A stretch of DNA of 64,000 nucleotides from assembly GCF_000014045.1 (NCBI RefSeq), contig NC_008209.1, forward strand, positions 1,511,001 through 1,575,000, written 5' to 3'. The notes under the pieces are model-generated. The model saw nothing but the letters and a program-made list of their open reading frames with translations, had not been told where the DNA came from and ran no database searches. Shown one piece after another: positions 55,508 to 64,000 of the stretch; within the stretch, counting starts at the first letter, position 1; each line of letters begins with the position of its first letter. The translations under genes and the position numbers were made by a program. The DNA is from Roseobacter denitrificans OCh 114 (GTDB taxonomy: Bacteria; Pseudomonadota; Alphaproteobacteria; Rhodobacterales; Rhodobacteraceae).

Positions 55508-55538
55508 TGTGATCACGGGTTTGCGCCGTGTGATCACA
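55508..55538. promoter_or_regulatory. Paired TGTGATCAC palindromes upstream of sdhC
   Basis: TGTGATCACG at 55508-55517 and TGTGATCACA at 55529-55538, again 21 bp apart start to start. The first begins inside the DUF1194 stop region. The pair is 124-154 bp before the sdhC ATG, well upstream of a -10-like box, a place expected for an activator or looping repressor. Confidence 0.65.
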
Positions 55539-55617
55539 AAGGGCGCAAAAGACAGAATTTTGTTCAGATCGCGCCAATTTAACGCGGTTTTTGAACGATG
55601 CCGCAGGTGACACAGAC

Positions 55618-55623
55618 TATAAT
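55618..55623 (+). promoter_or_regulatory. TATAAT -10-like box of the sdh operon
   Basis: A perfect TATAAT 39 bp upstream of sdhC. A TTGAAC (55591-55596) is a possible -35 box, but the 21-bp gap is longer than normal, in line with an activator-dependent promoter. Confidence 0.5.
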
Positions 55624-55661
55624 AGGAGTAAAAGAATACCAAGGATCGAAAGGAACATATC

Positions 55662-56045
55662 ATGGCTGATGTGAATCGGGGCAACCGTCCCTTGTCACCG
55701 CATCTGACAATCTATCGCCCGCAACTGACGTCGATGACCTCCATCTTGACGCGGATCACGGGAAACGCACTGCTGATTTCCTCCCTGCTGGTCGTGTGGT
55801 GGTTTCTCGCAGCGGCAACGTCGCCTGAATACTTCGCGGTTGCCAATGGCGTGCTGACCAGCTGGTTCGGTGATCTGGTCATGACCTTGTCGCTCTGGGG
55901 GCTGTGGTATCATACGCTTGCCGGTGTGCGGCATCTGATCTGGGACCAGGGCATCGGCCTTGACATCGAAACCGCCTATAAACTGGGCTATGCGGTGATC
56001 GGCGGATCCTTTGTACTGACACTTCTGACCATCATCTTGATCTAA
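55662..56045 (+). CDS. sdhC: Succinate dehydrogenase cytochrome b556 subunit
   Basis: 127 residues with three membrane helices (about 30-52, 64-86 and 106-126). The start pattern NRGNRPLSPHLTIYRPQLTSM and HTLAGVRHLIWD with a haem-binding His are typical. Anchor of complex II, carrying electrons to quinone. An AAGGA ribosome site precedes the ATG at 55662. First gene of sdhCDA-(lipoprotein)-B. Confidence 0.95.
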   Translation: MADVNRGNRPLSPHLTIYRPQLTSMTSILTRITGNALLISSLLVVWWFLAAATSPEYFAVANGVLTSWFGDLVMTLSLWGLWYHTLAGVRHLIWDQGIGLDIETAYKLGYAVIGGSFVLTLLTIILI

Positions 56046-56055
56046 GGGGCCTGTG

Positions 56056-56427
56056 ATGAGCTATCTAACCGACCGTAAGCGCGCTGTGGGACTTGGATCT
56101 GCCAAGTCGGGGACGGAACACCACTGGTCGATGACGGTCAGTTCGGGGGCGCTGCTCATTCTCATCCCGCTGTTCGTCTTTACCTTTGGCCCGATGCTGG
56201 GCGCATCCTACGACGAAGTCACCGCCTATTTCGCCCGCCCGTTCCCGGCTGTGATTGCCGGTTTGACGATCATTGTCACGTTCAAGCACTTTGCGGGGGG
56301 CGTTCAGGCGCTACTTGAAGACTACGTGCACGGTGTAGCGCAGAAGGTGGCGATCGTGGCAATGACATGCGTCAGTTATGCGGCCATGGGTTTTGGCCTT
56401 TACGCAGTTGTGCGGCTCGCATTGTAA
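56056..56427 (+). CDS. sdhD: Succinate dehydrogenase hydrophobic membrane anchor subunit
   Basis: 123 residues from the ATG at 56056 (a GTG one codon earlier is possible). Three membrane helices; the segments GTEHHWSMTVSSGALL and KHFAGGVQALLEDYVHG fit SdhD, with the latter His near the haem/quinone site. It follows sdhC by 10 bp and comes 52 bp before sdhA. Confidence 0.93.
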   Translation: MSYLTDRKRAVGLGSAKSGTEHHWSMTVSSGALLILIPLFVFTFGPMLGASYDEVTAYFARPFPAVIAGLTIIVTFKHFAGGVQALLEDYVHGVAQKVAIVAMTCVSYAAMGFGLYAVVRLAL

Positions 56428-56479
56428 AAATTATTCCGGCGCGCGCCTGTGTGCCAGCTAGACTTCCGGGAGATACTCG

Positions 56480-58285
56480 ATGGCTGAATACGAATATGAA
56501 ACACATGAATACGACGTTGTCGTCGTAGGAGCAGGCGGTGCTGGCCTGCGTGCGACTCTCGGCATGGCCGAGCAGGGGCTTCGCACCGCCTGCGTCACCA
56601 AAGTATTCCCGACCCGCTCTCATACGGTTGCCGCGCAGGGCGGGATCGCCGCCTCGCTGGCGAATATGGGGCCGGATAACTGGCAGTGGCATATGTATGA
56701 CACGGTCAAAGGGTCGGACTGGCTGGGCGATACGGATGCGATGGAATACCTCGCCCGCGAAGCGCCCAAGGCGGTTTATGAGCTGGAACACTACGGTGTC
56801 CCCTTCAGCCGGACAGAAGAGGGCAAGATTTACCAGCGCCCCTTCGGCGGCCACACCACCGAATTCGGCGAAGGCCCCGCGGTGCAGCGGACCTGTGCCG
56901 CCGCCGACCGGACGGGCCACGCGATCCTGCACACGCTTTATGGGCAGTCGCTCAAGAACAACGCGGAATTCTACATCGAGTATTTCGCGATTGATCTGAT
57001 CATGTCCGACGATGGCATCTGTCAGGGGGTGCTGTGCTGGAAGCTGGACGACGGCACGCTGCACCTGTTCTCTTCGAAAATGGTGGTTCTGGCGACGGGT
57101 GGCTATGGCCGTGCCTATTTCTCTGCAACGTCGGCGCATACCTGCACCGGGGATGGCGGCGGCATGACCGCGCGTGCGGGTCTGCCGTTGCAGGATATGG
57201 AATTCGTTCAGTTCCACCCGACGGGCATCTACGGGGCAGGCTGCCTCATCACCGAAGGGGCGCGGGGCGAAGGCGGTTATCTGACCAATTCTGAGGGCGA
57301 ACGCTTCATGGAACGCTATGCGCCGCAGTATAAGGACCTCGCGCCGCGCGATTATGTCAGCCGCTGCATGACGATGGAAATCCGCGAAGGACGCGGCGTT
57401 GGCGCGAACGGCGATCACATTCACCTCAACCTGAACCACCTGCCGCCAGAAACGCTGAAACTGCGCCTGCCGGGTATTTCGGAAAGCGCGCGCGTCTTTG
57501 CGGGCGTGAACCTCAACAAGGAACCAATCCCGGTTCTGCCGACGGTGCATTACAACATGGGCGGTATCCCGACGAATTACTGGGGTGAGGTGCTGGCGCC
57601 GACACCGGACGATCCTGATCGTATCTCGCCCGGTTTGATGGCTGTGGGCGAAGCGGGCTGTGCCTCGGTTCACGGGGCCAACCGGCTGGGGTCGAACTCC
57701 CTGATCGACCTTGTGGTCTTTGGGCGTGCGGCGGCGATCCGGGCGGGCAAGATTGTCGATCCCAACAGCCCGGTGCCAAGCCCGAACCAGAAATCCGTTG
57801 AGGCAGCACTCGATCGGTTCGACAACGCGCGCTACGCCAAAGGGCATATGCCGACCGCCGCTTTGCGCCTTGAAATGCAGCAGACCATGCAAAAAGACGC
57901 CGCTGTTTTCCGTGCCAACGAAACCCTTGCCGAAGGCAAGAAGGCAATGGAAGAGGTTGCGGACAAATGGTCGGACGTTGGTGTCACCGACCGTAGCCTT
58001 GTGTGGAATTCCGACCTGATGGAAACGCTCGAACTCGCCAACCTGATCCCCAACGCGGTGGCGACGATCACCGGGGCCGAAGCCCGCAAGGAAAGCCGCG
58101 GCGCGCATGCGCATGAGGATTTCCCGGAGCGGGATGACGAGAACTGGCGCAAGCATTCACTGATCTGGTTCAAGGGCAACAAGGCGAGCCTTGGCTATCG
58201 CGGCGTGCATGAACAAGCGCTCACCAGCCACAATGATGGCGGCATTGATCCCAAAAAGATCGCGCCCAAAAAACGGACGTTCTGA
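56480..58285 (+). CDS. sdhA: Succinate dehydrogenase flavoprotein subunit
   Basis: 601 residues, normal length. It oxidises succinate to fumarate with covalently bound FAD. Seen: the FAD-binding [10 protein letters not shown] (15-24), [10 protein letters not shown] with the FAD-linked His48, the substrate-binding FHPTGIYG, and the C-terminal [18 protein letters not shown] motif ([13 protein letters not shown]). The start follows a good ribosome site (GGGAGA). Part of complex II facing the cytoplasm. Confidence 0.97.
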   Translation: MAEYEYETHEYDVVVVGAGGAGLRATLGMAEQGLRTACVTKVFPTRSHTVAAQGGIAASLANMGPDNWQWHMYDTVKGSDWLGDTDAMEYLAREAPKAVYELEHYGVPFSRTEEGKIYQRPFGGHTTEFGEGPAVQRTCAAADRTGHAILHTLYGQSLKNNAEFYIEYFAIDLIMSDDGICQGVLCWKLDDGTLHLFSSKMVVLATGGYGRAYFSATSAHTCTGDGGGMTARAGLPLQDMEFVQFHPTGIYGAGCLITEGARGEGGYLTNSEGERFMERYAPQYKDLAPRDYVSRCMTMEIREGRGVGANGDHIHLNLNHLPPETLKLRLPGISESARVFAGVNLNKEPIPVLPTVHYNMGGIPTNYWGEVLAPTPDDPDRISPGLMAVGEAGCASVHGANRLGSNSLIDLVVFGRAAAIRAGKIVDPNSPVPSPNQKSVEAALDRFDNARYAKGHMPTAALRLEMQQTMQKDAAVFRANETLAEGKKAMEEVADKWSDVGVTDRSLVWNSDLMETLELANLIPNAVATITGAEARKESRGAHAHEDFPERDDENWRKHSLIWFKGNKASLGYRGVHEQALTSHNDGGIDPKKIAPKKRTF

Positions 58286-58286
58286 G

Positions 58287-58643
58287 ATGATACGAAACCT
58301 ATCCCGCCTTGCCAAAGGCACTGGTCTTTTGGGGGCGGCTGTGGCGCTTTCGGCTTGCGCTGCGGTGCAGGAAACCACGGACCAAGCGGGGCGCAATGCG
58401 GCCAAGACCATCATGCCAGAGGCGATCGCGGTCTATTTCCCGCAAGTGCCCAAGGCGCTGTTCACCCCTTTCACGGACTGTGTGGTGGACAATGCCAACG
58501 CCAGCGAGGTGCAGGCGCTTGCAGGTGATGCCATCGTCGGCGTCGATGCCGGCACGGCGGATACGATCCGCGCAGTGCTGAGCCGCAGCGCCACACAGGA
58601 TTGTTTGCGCGCTGCGGCCCCGGCGGCTGGCTTGACGCTTTAG
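58287..58643 (+). CDS. Small predicted lipoprotein inside the sdh operon
   Basis: 118 residues from the ATG at 58287, 1 bp after the sdhA stop. It has a signal (GTGLLGAAVALSAC, lipobox LSAC) and a mature domain with a Cys pair (DCVVDN, DCLRAA). The segment LFTPFTDCVVDNANASEVQAL suggests a small helical fold. No family recognised. It is 25 bp before sdhB, so it is made with the complex II subunits. Confidence 0.85.
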   Translation: MIRNLSRLAKGTGLLGAAVALSACAAVQETTDQAGRNAAKTIMPEAIAVYFPQVPKALFTPFTDCVVDNANASEVQALAGDAIVGVDAGTADTIRAVLSRSATQDCLRAAAPAAGLTL

Positions 58644-58668
58644 GACATAAGAACAGGAGACCTTAAAA

Positions 58669-59448
58669 ATGGTTCAACTGACGCTTCCGAAGAACTCCCG
58701 TATGACCAAGGGAAAAACCTGGCCCAAACCCGAAGGGGCGACCAACCTGCGTAAATTCAGCATTTACCGCTGGAACCCTGATGACGGTCAAAACCCACGC
58801 GTGGATACGTATTTTGTCGATATGGATACATGCGGGCCGATGATTTTGGACGCGCTGATCAAGATCAAGAACGAAATCGACCCGACGCTGACGTTCCGGC
58901 GCTCTTGCCGCGAAGGTATTTGCGGATCCTGTGCGATGAACATCGACGGGATCAACACTCTGGCCTGTATCTACGGCATGGATGAGGTAAAGGGAGATGT
59001 CAGGATCTACCCGCTGCCCCACATGCCTGTGGTCAAGGACCTTATTCCGGACCTGACGCATTTTTACGCCCAACACGCATCGACCATGCCATGGCTTGAA
59101 ACCAAGACGAACCGCCCGGCGAAAGAGTGGAAGCAATCCATTGACGACCGCAAAAAGCTGGACGGTCTTTATGAATGCGTGATGTGCGCCTGCTGCTCAA
59201 CGTCATGCCCGTCTTACTGGTGGAATGGGGACCGTTACCTTGGACCGGCCGCTTTGCTGCATGCCTATCGCTGGATCATTGACAGCCGGGATGAGGCCAC
59301 GGGCGAACGGCTCGACGATCTGGAAGATCCGTTCAAACTGTATCGCTGCCACACCATCATGAACTGCGCCAAGACCTGCCCGAAGGGCCTCAACCCTGCC
59401 GAAGCGATTGCGAACATCAAAAAGATGATGGTGGAGCGGCGCGTCTAA
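58669..59448 (+). CDS. sdhB: Succinate dehydrogenase iron-sulfur subunit
   Basis: 259 residues. It carries electrons from SdhA through three clusters: 2Fe-2S ([12 protein letters not shown], then LAC), 4Fe-4S ([16 protein letters not shown]) and 3Fe-4S ([15 protein letters not shown]). All ligand Cys are present. The N-terminal part ([21 protein letters not shown]) is normal. It closes the core sdh genes; the ZIP-like gene follows after 9 bp. Confidence 0.97.
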   Translation: MVQLTLPKNSRMTKGKTWPKPEGATNLRKFSIYRWNPDDGQNPRVDTYFVDMDTCGPMILDALIKIKNEIDPTLTFRRSCREGICGSCAMNIDGINTLACIYGMDEVKGDVRIYPLPHMPVVKDLIPDLTHFYAQHASTMPWLETKTNRPAKEWKQSIDDRKKLDGLYECVMCACCSTSCPSYWWNGDRYLGPAALLHAYRWIIDSRDEATGERLDDLEDPFKLYRCHTIMNCAKTCPKGLNPAEAIANIKKMMVERRV

Positions 59449-59457
59449 GCTTTCGCC

Positions 59458-60171
59458 ATGGAAAGCGCGGTCGACAGCATCTGGGGTGCGCTCGTTCTTG
59501 CAACACTTGCGGGCGCTTCCATCCCTCTGGGCGCGTGGCTGGGCACTTTTCACCGCCATATCATGCCGGACTGGCTGGAGGATGAGGCGCGCCACGGCGT
59601 CGTAGCGTTTGGCGCTGGCGCCTTGCTGGCTGCGGTTGCATTGGTCCTCATTCCCGAAGGCAGCGAGAGGTTGGCACCTGCCCCTGCCTTGTTGTGGTTT
59701 TTTGCTGGCGGCGTGGGTTTTGCGCTGATCGACAGGATACTCGGCAAAACCGGCGGACGGCTCTCGCAGTTTCTGGCCATGATGATGGACTATCTGCCCG
59801 AGGCGCTTGCCCTTGGCGCGTTGATCGTCGGGGATCCGGGCGCGGCCGTTCTGGTGGCGGGGCTGATCGCGTTGCAGAACCTGCCCGAAGGGTTCAACGC
59901 CATGCGTGAGATGTCGCAGGACAGGCCGGTGCCGCTCTGGATTTTCTTTGTGATGGTTCCCCTTGGGCCGCTGGCGGCTTTTATCGGTGTGACCTTGCCG
60001 GCGGAACAGGACGCGTTGATCGGGGCGGTCATGATGTTGGCATCGGGGGGTATACTCTACCTCATGTTGCAGGATATTGCGCCGCAGGTCCGGTTGGATA
60101 ACGCCATGCTCCCGCCGCTGTGTGGCGTGTTGGGCTTCGGGCTTGGGCTGGCGGGGGATTTGTTCATCTGA
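59458..60171 (+). CDS. ZIP-like metal permease with altered metal-site residues
   Basis: 237 residues, about seven hydrophobic helices. The family patterns LPEALALG and NLPEGF are clear, but the usual His before each is replaced (DYLPE and QNLPE instead of H-x-PE). So metal transport is not certain. It follows sdhB by 9 bp and its stop overlaps the next gene, hence it is likely co-transcribed with sdh. Confidence 0.8.
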   Translation: MESAVDSIWGALVLATLAGASIPLGAWLGTFHRHIMPDWLEDEARHGVVAFGAGALLAAVALVLIPEGSERLAPAPALLWFFAGGVGFALIDRILGKTGGRLSQFLAMMMDYLPEALALGALIVGDPGAAVLVAGLIALQNLPEGFNAMREMSQDRPVPLWIFFVMVPLGPLAAFIGVTLPAEQDALIGAVMMLASGGILYLMLQDIAPQVRLDNAMLPPLCGVLGFGLGLAGDLFI

Positions 60172-60377
60172 TGCATATCATCATTGGTCTTTTGATCGCC
60201 TTTCTGCTTGTGATGCTCTATGAGCGCAAAAACCGCACCTCACGTATGTGTCGTTGGCGCGCGGACCACAGTGGCGATCAGGATATCCTGTACAAATACA
60301 AATGCGCCGCCTGCGGGGCAGAAACCTATACCAAGACGAAATCGCCCCCAAATCTCTGCCTGTCAGACCGTGTGTGA
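60171..60377 (+). CDS. Mini zinc-ribbon membrane protein, 68 residues
   Basis: The ATG overlaps the previous TGA. One N-terminal membrane helix (about 2-16), then a basic stretch (RKNRTSRMCRW), and a CAAC pair plus two further Cys that could bind zinc. Family unknown. It closes the group after sdhB. Confidence 0.75.
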   Translation: MHIIIGLLIAFLLVMLYERKNRTSRMCRWRADHSGDQDILYKYKCAACGAETYTKTKSPPNLCLSDRV

Positions 60378-60407
60378 CCCCGCAGTTTAAACCTTAACGA
60401 CCGTGTC

Positions 60408-61280
60408 ATGACCCAAACCCAAAGGAACAGAAAAGTGAGCGAACCAAAGGATGCCGATGCCCGCCGCGCCGTCAAGCCGGTGATCTGCTACCCGGTCGAG
60501 ACGCTGCCCGCACCGGATATGGCGCTCTACACGCGTGCGCGCGACAGTCTGAGCAAAGTCGATGAGGTGCTCGTTCCCGCACGCGATGCACGGTGTTTTT
60601 CGGTGCCGCGCGGTCATTTCTTTCGTATCACTTCGGTGGAGGGGGCACAGGTTGGCGATCTCAACCTGCATAACGCGCAGGATGTGTCCGAGCGGTTTTA
60701 TTCCGGAAAGACACGCGCCCTGCATGGCACGCATCTGACGACAGGCCAGCGCATGTGGTCCAGTTTCCCGCACCTGCGTCCGATGGCGACGATCACGCAG
60801 GACACATTGGGCTGGTACGGCATCGATCCTTTTGGCGGGTCGGTGCACGATGTGATCGGCACCCGCTGCGACCCTTATACCCATGCGCTGTTGTCCGACG
60901 GGGGGCAGTATCACCATTGCTGCCATTCGAACCTGACGCGCGCCCTCTCCGATCACCTCGGGGTGTCGCGCGCTGAGGCGGAGCCTTTGGTGCATGATGT
61001 GCTCAACGTGTTTATGTGCACAGGGTTTACCCGGGACACAGGCCAGTATTTCATGAAGGCCAGCCCGGTGCGGCCCGGTGATTTTATCGAGTTTTTCGCC
61101 GAGATCGACCTTTTGGGCAATCTGTCGGCCTGCCCGGGTGGGGATTGCTCCTCCGAGCATTCAAGCGATGCTGCGCCCTGCCATCCCCTGCTGGTGGAGG
61201 TGTTCAAACCCGCGCCGAAGGCTTTGGCAGGTTGGAACCCACCGGCAGCGAACAGCTATGACCGGACCCATGGTCCATAG
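60408..61280 (+). CDS. DUF1989 (urea carboxylase-associated type) protein
   Basis: 290 residues. The DUF1989 pattern is visible: GHFFRITSVEGAQVGDLNLHNA, SERFYSGKTRAL, GTRCDPYTHALL, YHHCCHSNLTRAL with His/Cys that likely bind metal, and PGGDCSSEH near the end. Relatives are found near urea carboxylase genes, but none is here; the role is unknown. It converges with deoD with 2 bp between stops. Confidence 0.88.
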   Translation: MTQTQRNRKVSEPKDADARRAVKPVICYPVETLPAPDMALYTRARDSLSKVDEVLVPARDARCFSVPRGHFFRITSVEGAQVGDLNLHNAQDVSERFYSGKTRALHGTHLTTGQRMWSSFPHLRPMATITQDTLGWYGIDPFGGSVHDVIGTRCDPYTHALLSDGGQYHHCCHSNLTRALSDHLGVSRAEAEPLVHDVLNVFMCTGFTRDTGQYFMKASPVRPGDFIEFFAEIDLLGNLSACPGGDCSSEHSSDAAPCHPLLVEVFKPAPKALAGWNPPAANSYDRTHGP

Positions 61281-61282
61281 TC

Positions 61283-61987
61283 TCAGGCGAAGGCGGCCTC
61301 CAGCGCGATTTCGACCATATCGCCAAAGGTCTGTTCGCGGTCCTCAGCCGGGAGCGCCTCGCCGGTCTGCAGGTGGTCGCTGACGGTGAGTATGGCCAAC
61401 GCGCGTCGGTTGTGACGCGCCGCCAGCGTGTAGAGTTCGGCGGCTTCCATTTCGACCCCGAGGATACCGTGGCGCACCATCTGTTCGTCCAGATCGGGGC
61501 GTTCGGCGTAAAAAACATCCGATGAATAGATACCGCCCACATGGGTGCGCGTGCCTTTTGCCTTGGCGGCGGTGACAGCAGCGGCCAAAAGATCGTAATG
61601 CGCGGTGGGCGCAAAATTCACCTCACGGAAAATCCCTGAAGACGGCGAGGTGATCGTGGTGGCGGACATGGCAATGATCACATCACGCACGGCCACATGC
61701 GGCTGCATCCCACCACAGGACCCGATGCGGATCAGGGTTTGCGCGTTATAGCTTGAGATCAGCTCATTGGCGTAGATCGACAGGGAGGGCATGCCCATGC
61801 CGGAGCCCTGGATGGTCACGCGGTTGCCTTTGTAGGTGCCGGTGAACCCCAGCATGCCGCGCACTTCGTTGACCAGTTCGGCGCCGTCCAGAAAGGTCTG
61901 CGCCGCCCATCTGGCGCGGTAAGGATCGCCCGGCATCAGTACGGTTTCGGCAATCTGGTCGGGGCGGGCACCGATATGGATGGTCAT
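61283..61987 (-). CDS. deoD: Purine nucleoside phosphorylase DeoD-type
   Basis: 234 residues, normal for the hexameric DeoD family. It splits purine nucleosides with phosphate in nucleotide salvage. Seen: [48 protein letters not shown], and [12 protein letters not shown] near residue 180 (ribose-contacting Glu). It ends two bases from the DUF1989 stop and is downstream of the ecm end, on the same strand. Confidence 0.95.
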   Translation of the reverse strand: MTIHIGARPDQIAETVLMPGDPYRARWAAQTFLDGAELVNEVRGMLGFTGTYKGNRVTIQGSGMGMPSLSIYANELISSYNAQTLIRIGSCGGMQPHVAVRDVIIAMSATTITSPSSGIFREVNFAPTAHYDLLAAAVTAAKAKGTRTHVGGIYSSDVFYAERPDLDEQMVRHGILGVEMEAAELYTLAARHNRRALAILTVSDHLQTGEALPAEDREQTFGDMVEIALEAAFA

Positions 61988-62050
61988 GCAGGACTCCTTT
62001 GGCAGTTCGGCGCAGTTAACGGCACCTCACTGCCCTGTGCAAGCCATCAG

Positions 62051-64000
62051 CTACTGTGCCGCCACCGCCTGAGGGTCCGCCAGCGTGACGATATCCATCA
62101 TGATCGTGTTGAGTTCAAAGTCCTTGGGCGTATAGACCCGCGCAACCCCCATCGCGCGCAGGCGTTCGGCGTCATCGTCCGGGATGATACCGCCGACGAT
62201 CACAGGCACATGGGCCAGCCCGGCCTCGCGCATTTGGGTCATCAGGTCTTCGACCAGCGGGATGTGGCTGCCTGACAGGATCGACAGGCCGACCACATGC
62301 GCCTCGTCCTCCAGCGCGGCGTTTACGATCTCCGCCGGAGTCAGGCGGATGCCCTCATAGGCGATTTCCATGCCGCAATCACGGGCGCGCACGGCGATTT
62401 GTTCGGCCCCGTTGGAGTGACCGTCCAGCCCGGGTTTGCCTACAAGGAACTTCAGGCGGCGGCCCAGTTTGTCACTGACCACATCCACCGCATCGCGCAG
62501 ATCATCCAGACCCTCGGTCCTGTTGGAGCGCGCACCGGACACGCCGGTCGGGCCGCGGTATTCACCATGCACGGCGCGCATCTGTGCGGCCCATTCGCCC
62601 GTGGTCACACCCGCCTTGGCCGCCGCAATCGAGGCGGGCATGACATTGCGCCCCTCTTTTGCCGCTGCGCGCAGATCACCAAGGGCTTGTTTGACGGCCT
62701 CCGGGTCCCGCGCGGCGCGCCAAGCATCAAGGCGCGAAATCTGTTCCGCCTCGACCGCCGGGTCGACGACCATGATACCCCCGTCGCCCGTCATCAGCGG
62801 CGAGGGTTCGCCCTGCTGCCATTTGTTGACACCGACCACGACGGTCTCACCCGCTTCAATACGGCCCAGACGATCGGCATTGCTGTCCACAAGGCGTGCT
62901 TTCATGTAGTCGATGGCTTCAATCGCGCCGCCCATACTGTCGAGGTTCGCGAGTTCCTGACGCGCACCTTCCTTGAGCGCTTCGACCTTGGCATCGACCG
63001 CCGGATTGCCGTCAAACAGGTCGTCAAACTCCAGAAGGTCCGTTTCATAGGCCATGATCTGCTGCATGCGCATCGACCACTGCTGATCCCACGGACGGGG
63101 CAGGCCAAGCGCTTCGTTCCACGCAGGCAATTGCACGGCGCGCGCGCGTGCCTTTTTGGACAGGGTGACCGCCAGCATTTCGATCAGGATGCGGTAGACA
63201 TTGTTTTCGGGCTGCTGCTCGGTCAGGCCAAGTGAGTTTACCTGCACACCATAGCGGAAGCGGCGATATTTCGGGTCCTCAACACCATAGCGGTCGCGGC
63301 AGATCTCGTCCCACAGATCGACAAAGGCGCGCATCTTGCACATCTCGGTCACAAAGCGGATGCCCGCGTTCACAAAGAACGAAATTCGACCCACAAGTGC
63401 GGGGAAATCCTCTTCCGGGACGCGGGGTTTGAGCGCATCCAACACAGCGGTCGCGGTCGCCAGCGCAAAGGCGAGTTCCTGTTCCGGCGTCGCACCCGCC
63501 TCCTGCAAGTGGTAGGAGCAGACGTTCATCGGGTTCCATTTCGGCACATGCGTATAGCAGTATTCGGCCACATCCGCGATCATCTTGAGGCTGGGCGCGG
63601 GCGGGCAAATATAGGTACCGCGGCTCAGATATTCCTTGATCAGGTCATTCTGCACCGTGCCTTGCAGCTTTGAGATATCCGCGCCCTGTTCCTCGGCCAC
63701 GGCAATATAGAGTGACAACAGCCATGGTGCTGTCGCATTGATCGTCATCGAGGTGTTCATCTGATCCAGCGGGATCTGGTCAAACAAGGCGCGCATATCG
63801 CCCAGATGGCCAACCGGCACGCCGACCTTCCCGACTTCGCCCCGGCTGAGGATATGATCGCTGTCGTAGCCGGTCTGGGTCGGCAGATCGAAGGCCACGG
63901 ACAAGCCGGTCTGCCCCTTGGCAAGGTTCGAGCGATAAAGCTCGTTTGACGCTTTCGCGGTGGAATGGCCGGCATAGGTCCGGATCAGCCAGGGTCGGTC
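62051..64000 (-). CDS. ecm: Ethylmalonyl-CoA mutase, 5' partial
   Basis: 649 residues are in the window and the start is beyond 64000. Ecm makes methylsuccinyl-CoA from ethylmalonyl-CoA with adenosylcobalamin. Seen: RTYAGHSTAKASNELYRSN and GLSVAFDLPTQTGYDSDH (the His after RTYAG fits Ecm, where methylmalonyl-CoA mutase has Phe), SMTINATAPWLL, GTVQNDLIKEY, RGTYI, and a C-terminal B12 domain (KPGLDGHSNGAEQIA with the lower-ligand His, then SGSHIPLVEDL, VGGIIPDDD). A methylmalonyl-CoA mutase is less likely. Confidence 0.93.
   Translation of the reverse strand, partial: DRPWLIRTYAGHSTAKASNELYRSNLAKGQTGLSVAFDLPTQTGYDSDHILSRGEVGKVGVPVGHLGDMRALFDQIPLDQMNTSMTINATAPWLLSLYIAVAEEQGADISKLQGTVQNDLIKEYLSRGTYICPPAPSLKMIADVAEYCYTHVPKWNPMNVCSYHLQEAGATPEQELAFALATATAVLDALKPRVPEEDFPALVGRISFFVNAGIRFVTEMCKMRAFVDLWDEICRDRYGVEDPKYRRFRYGVQVNSLGLTEQQPENNVYRILIEMLAVTLSKKARARAVQLPAWNEALGLPRPWDQQWSMRMQQIMAYETDLLEFDDLFDGNPAVDAKVEALKEGARQELANLDSMGGAIEAIDYMKARLVDSNADRLGRIEAGETVVVGVNKWQQGEPSPLMTGDGGIMVVDPAVEAEQISRLDAWRAARDPEAVKQALGDLRAAAKEGRNVMPASIAAAKAGVTTGEWAAQMRAVHGEYRGPTGVSGARSNRTEGLDDLRDAVDVVSDKLGRRLKFLVGKPGLDGHSNGAEQIAVRARDCGMEIAYEGIRLTPAEIVNAALEDEAHVVGLSILSGSHIPLVEDLMTQMREAGLAHVPVIVGGIIPDDDAERLRAMGVARVYTPKDFELNTIMMDIVTLADPQAVAAQ

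Noticed and set aside
56372..58156. A 594-codon minus-strand frame opposite sdhA
   Set aside because: sdhA is certain from catalytic motifs and length; the antisense product (Arg/His-rich) has no recognisable domain. It is a codon-bias shadow.
62051..64000. Methylmalonyl-CoA mutase as the identity of the last gene
   Set aside because: The AGHST segment and FDLPTQTGYDSDH fit ethylmalonyl-CoA mutase, whereas methylmalonyl-CoA mutase usually has AGFST and a different follow-up; mch and the mcl2-like gene nearby agree.

Overview
The window looks like chromosomal DNA of an alphaproteobacterium of the Roseobacter group (Rhodobacteraceae). The evidence is ethylmalonyl-CoA-pathway genes (ecm, mch, an mcl2-like gene) close to the TCA-cycle operons, a TIGR02302/zinc-ribbon/ftsEX neighbourhood, GC-rich codon use that leaves long open frames on antisense strands, and many short alphaproteobacterial DUF proteins. 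No tRNA, rRNA, CRISPR array, transposase or prophage gene was seen.

Layout. (1) 1-18096: the 3' part (about 6030 codons) of a giant, nearly cysteine-free repeat protein, probably a secreted or surface adhesin; its 5' end is outside the window. (2) 18.1-25.9 kb, minus strand: aldo/keto reductase, an RND efflux pair (adaptor and pump), an endonuclease/exonuclease/phosphatase-fold protein and a TlpA-like thioredoxin. (3) 25.9-32.0 kb, plus strand: argH, two tiny lipoproteins, a DUF2834 protein, lysA and a TIGR02302 membrane protein. (4) 32.2-36.1 kb: a zinc-ribbon membrane protein divergent from an overlapping ftsE-ftsX-plsC-PPOX operon. (5) 49.6-36.1 kb, minus strand: mdh, then a 12-kb run sucC - small genes - sucD - DUF805 - sucA - odhB - lipoprotein - MAPEG genes - lpd, so it encodes succinyl-CoA synthetase and all three 2-oxoglutarate dehydrogenase subunits. 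(6) 49.8-54.0 kb: TauE/SafE permease, a small exported protein, then mcl2-like/nnrU/DUF1737/mch. (7) 54.1-60.4 kb: two exported proteins (DUF4344 peptidase, DUF1194 VWA), sdhCDA-lipoprotein-sdhB, a ZIP-like transporter and a mini zinc-ribbon membrane protein. (8) 60.4-64.0 kb: DUF1989 protein, deoD and most of ecm (5' end cut by the window).

The metabolic theme is C2/C4 carbon flow: ecm, mch and malyl-CoA chemistry feed glyoxylate, malate and succinyl-CoA into sucCD, sdh, mdh and odh. Two separate TCA operons (sucC and sdhC) each carry a pair of TGTGATCAC palindromes with exactly the same 21-bp spacing, which suggests a shared regulator.

Other unusual items: a 34-codon remnant of the 5' end of sucD between sucC and sucD; a roughly 100-bp palindromic element in two inverted copies, each between convergent genes; a 513-bp near-identical duplication and a roughly 580-residue super-repeat inside the giant gene; and a 13-bp motif shared by the mdh and mcl2 upstream regions. 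All calls rest on reading the sequence and on knowledge of the families; no database search was run.
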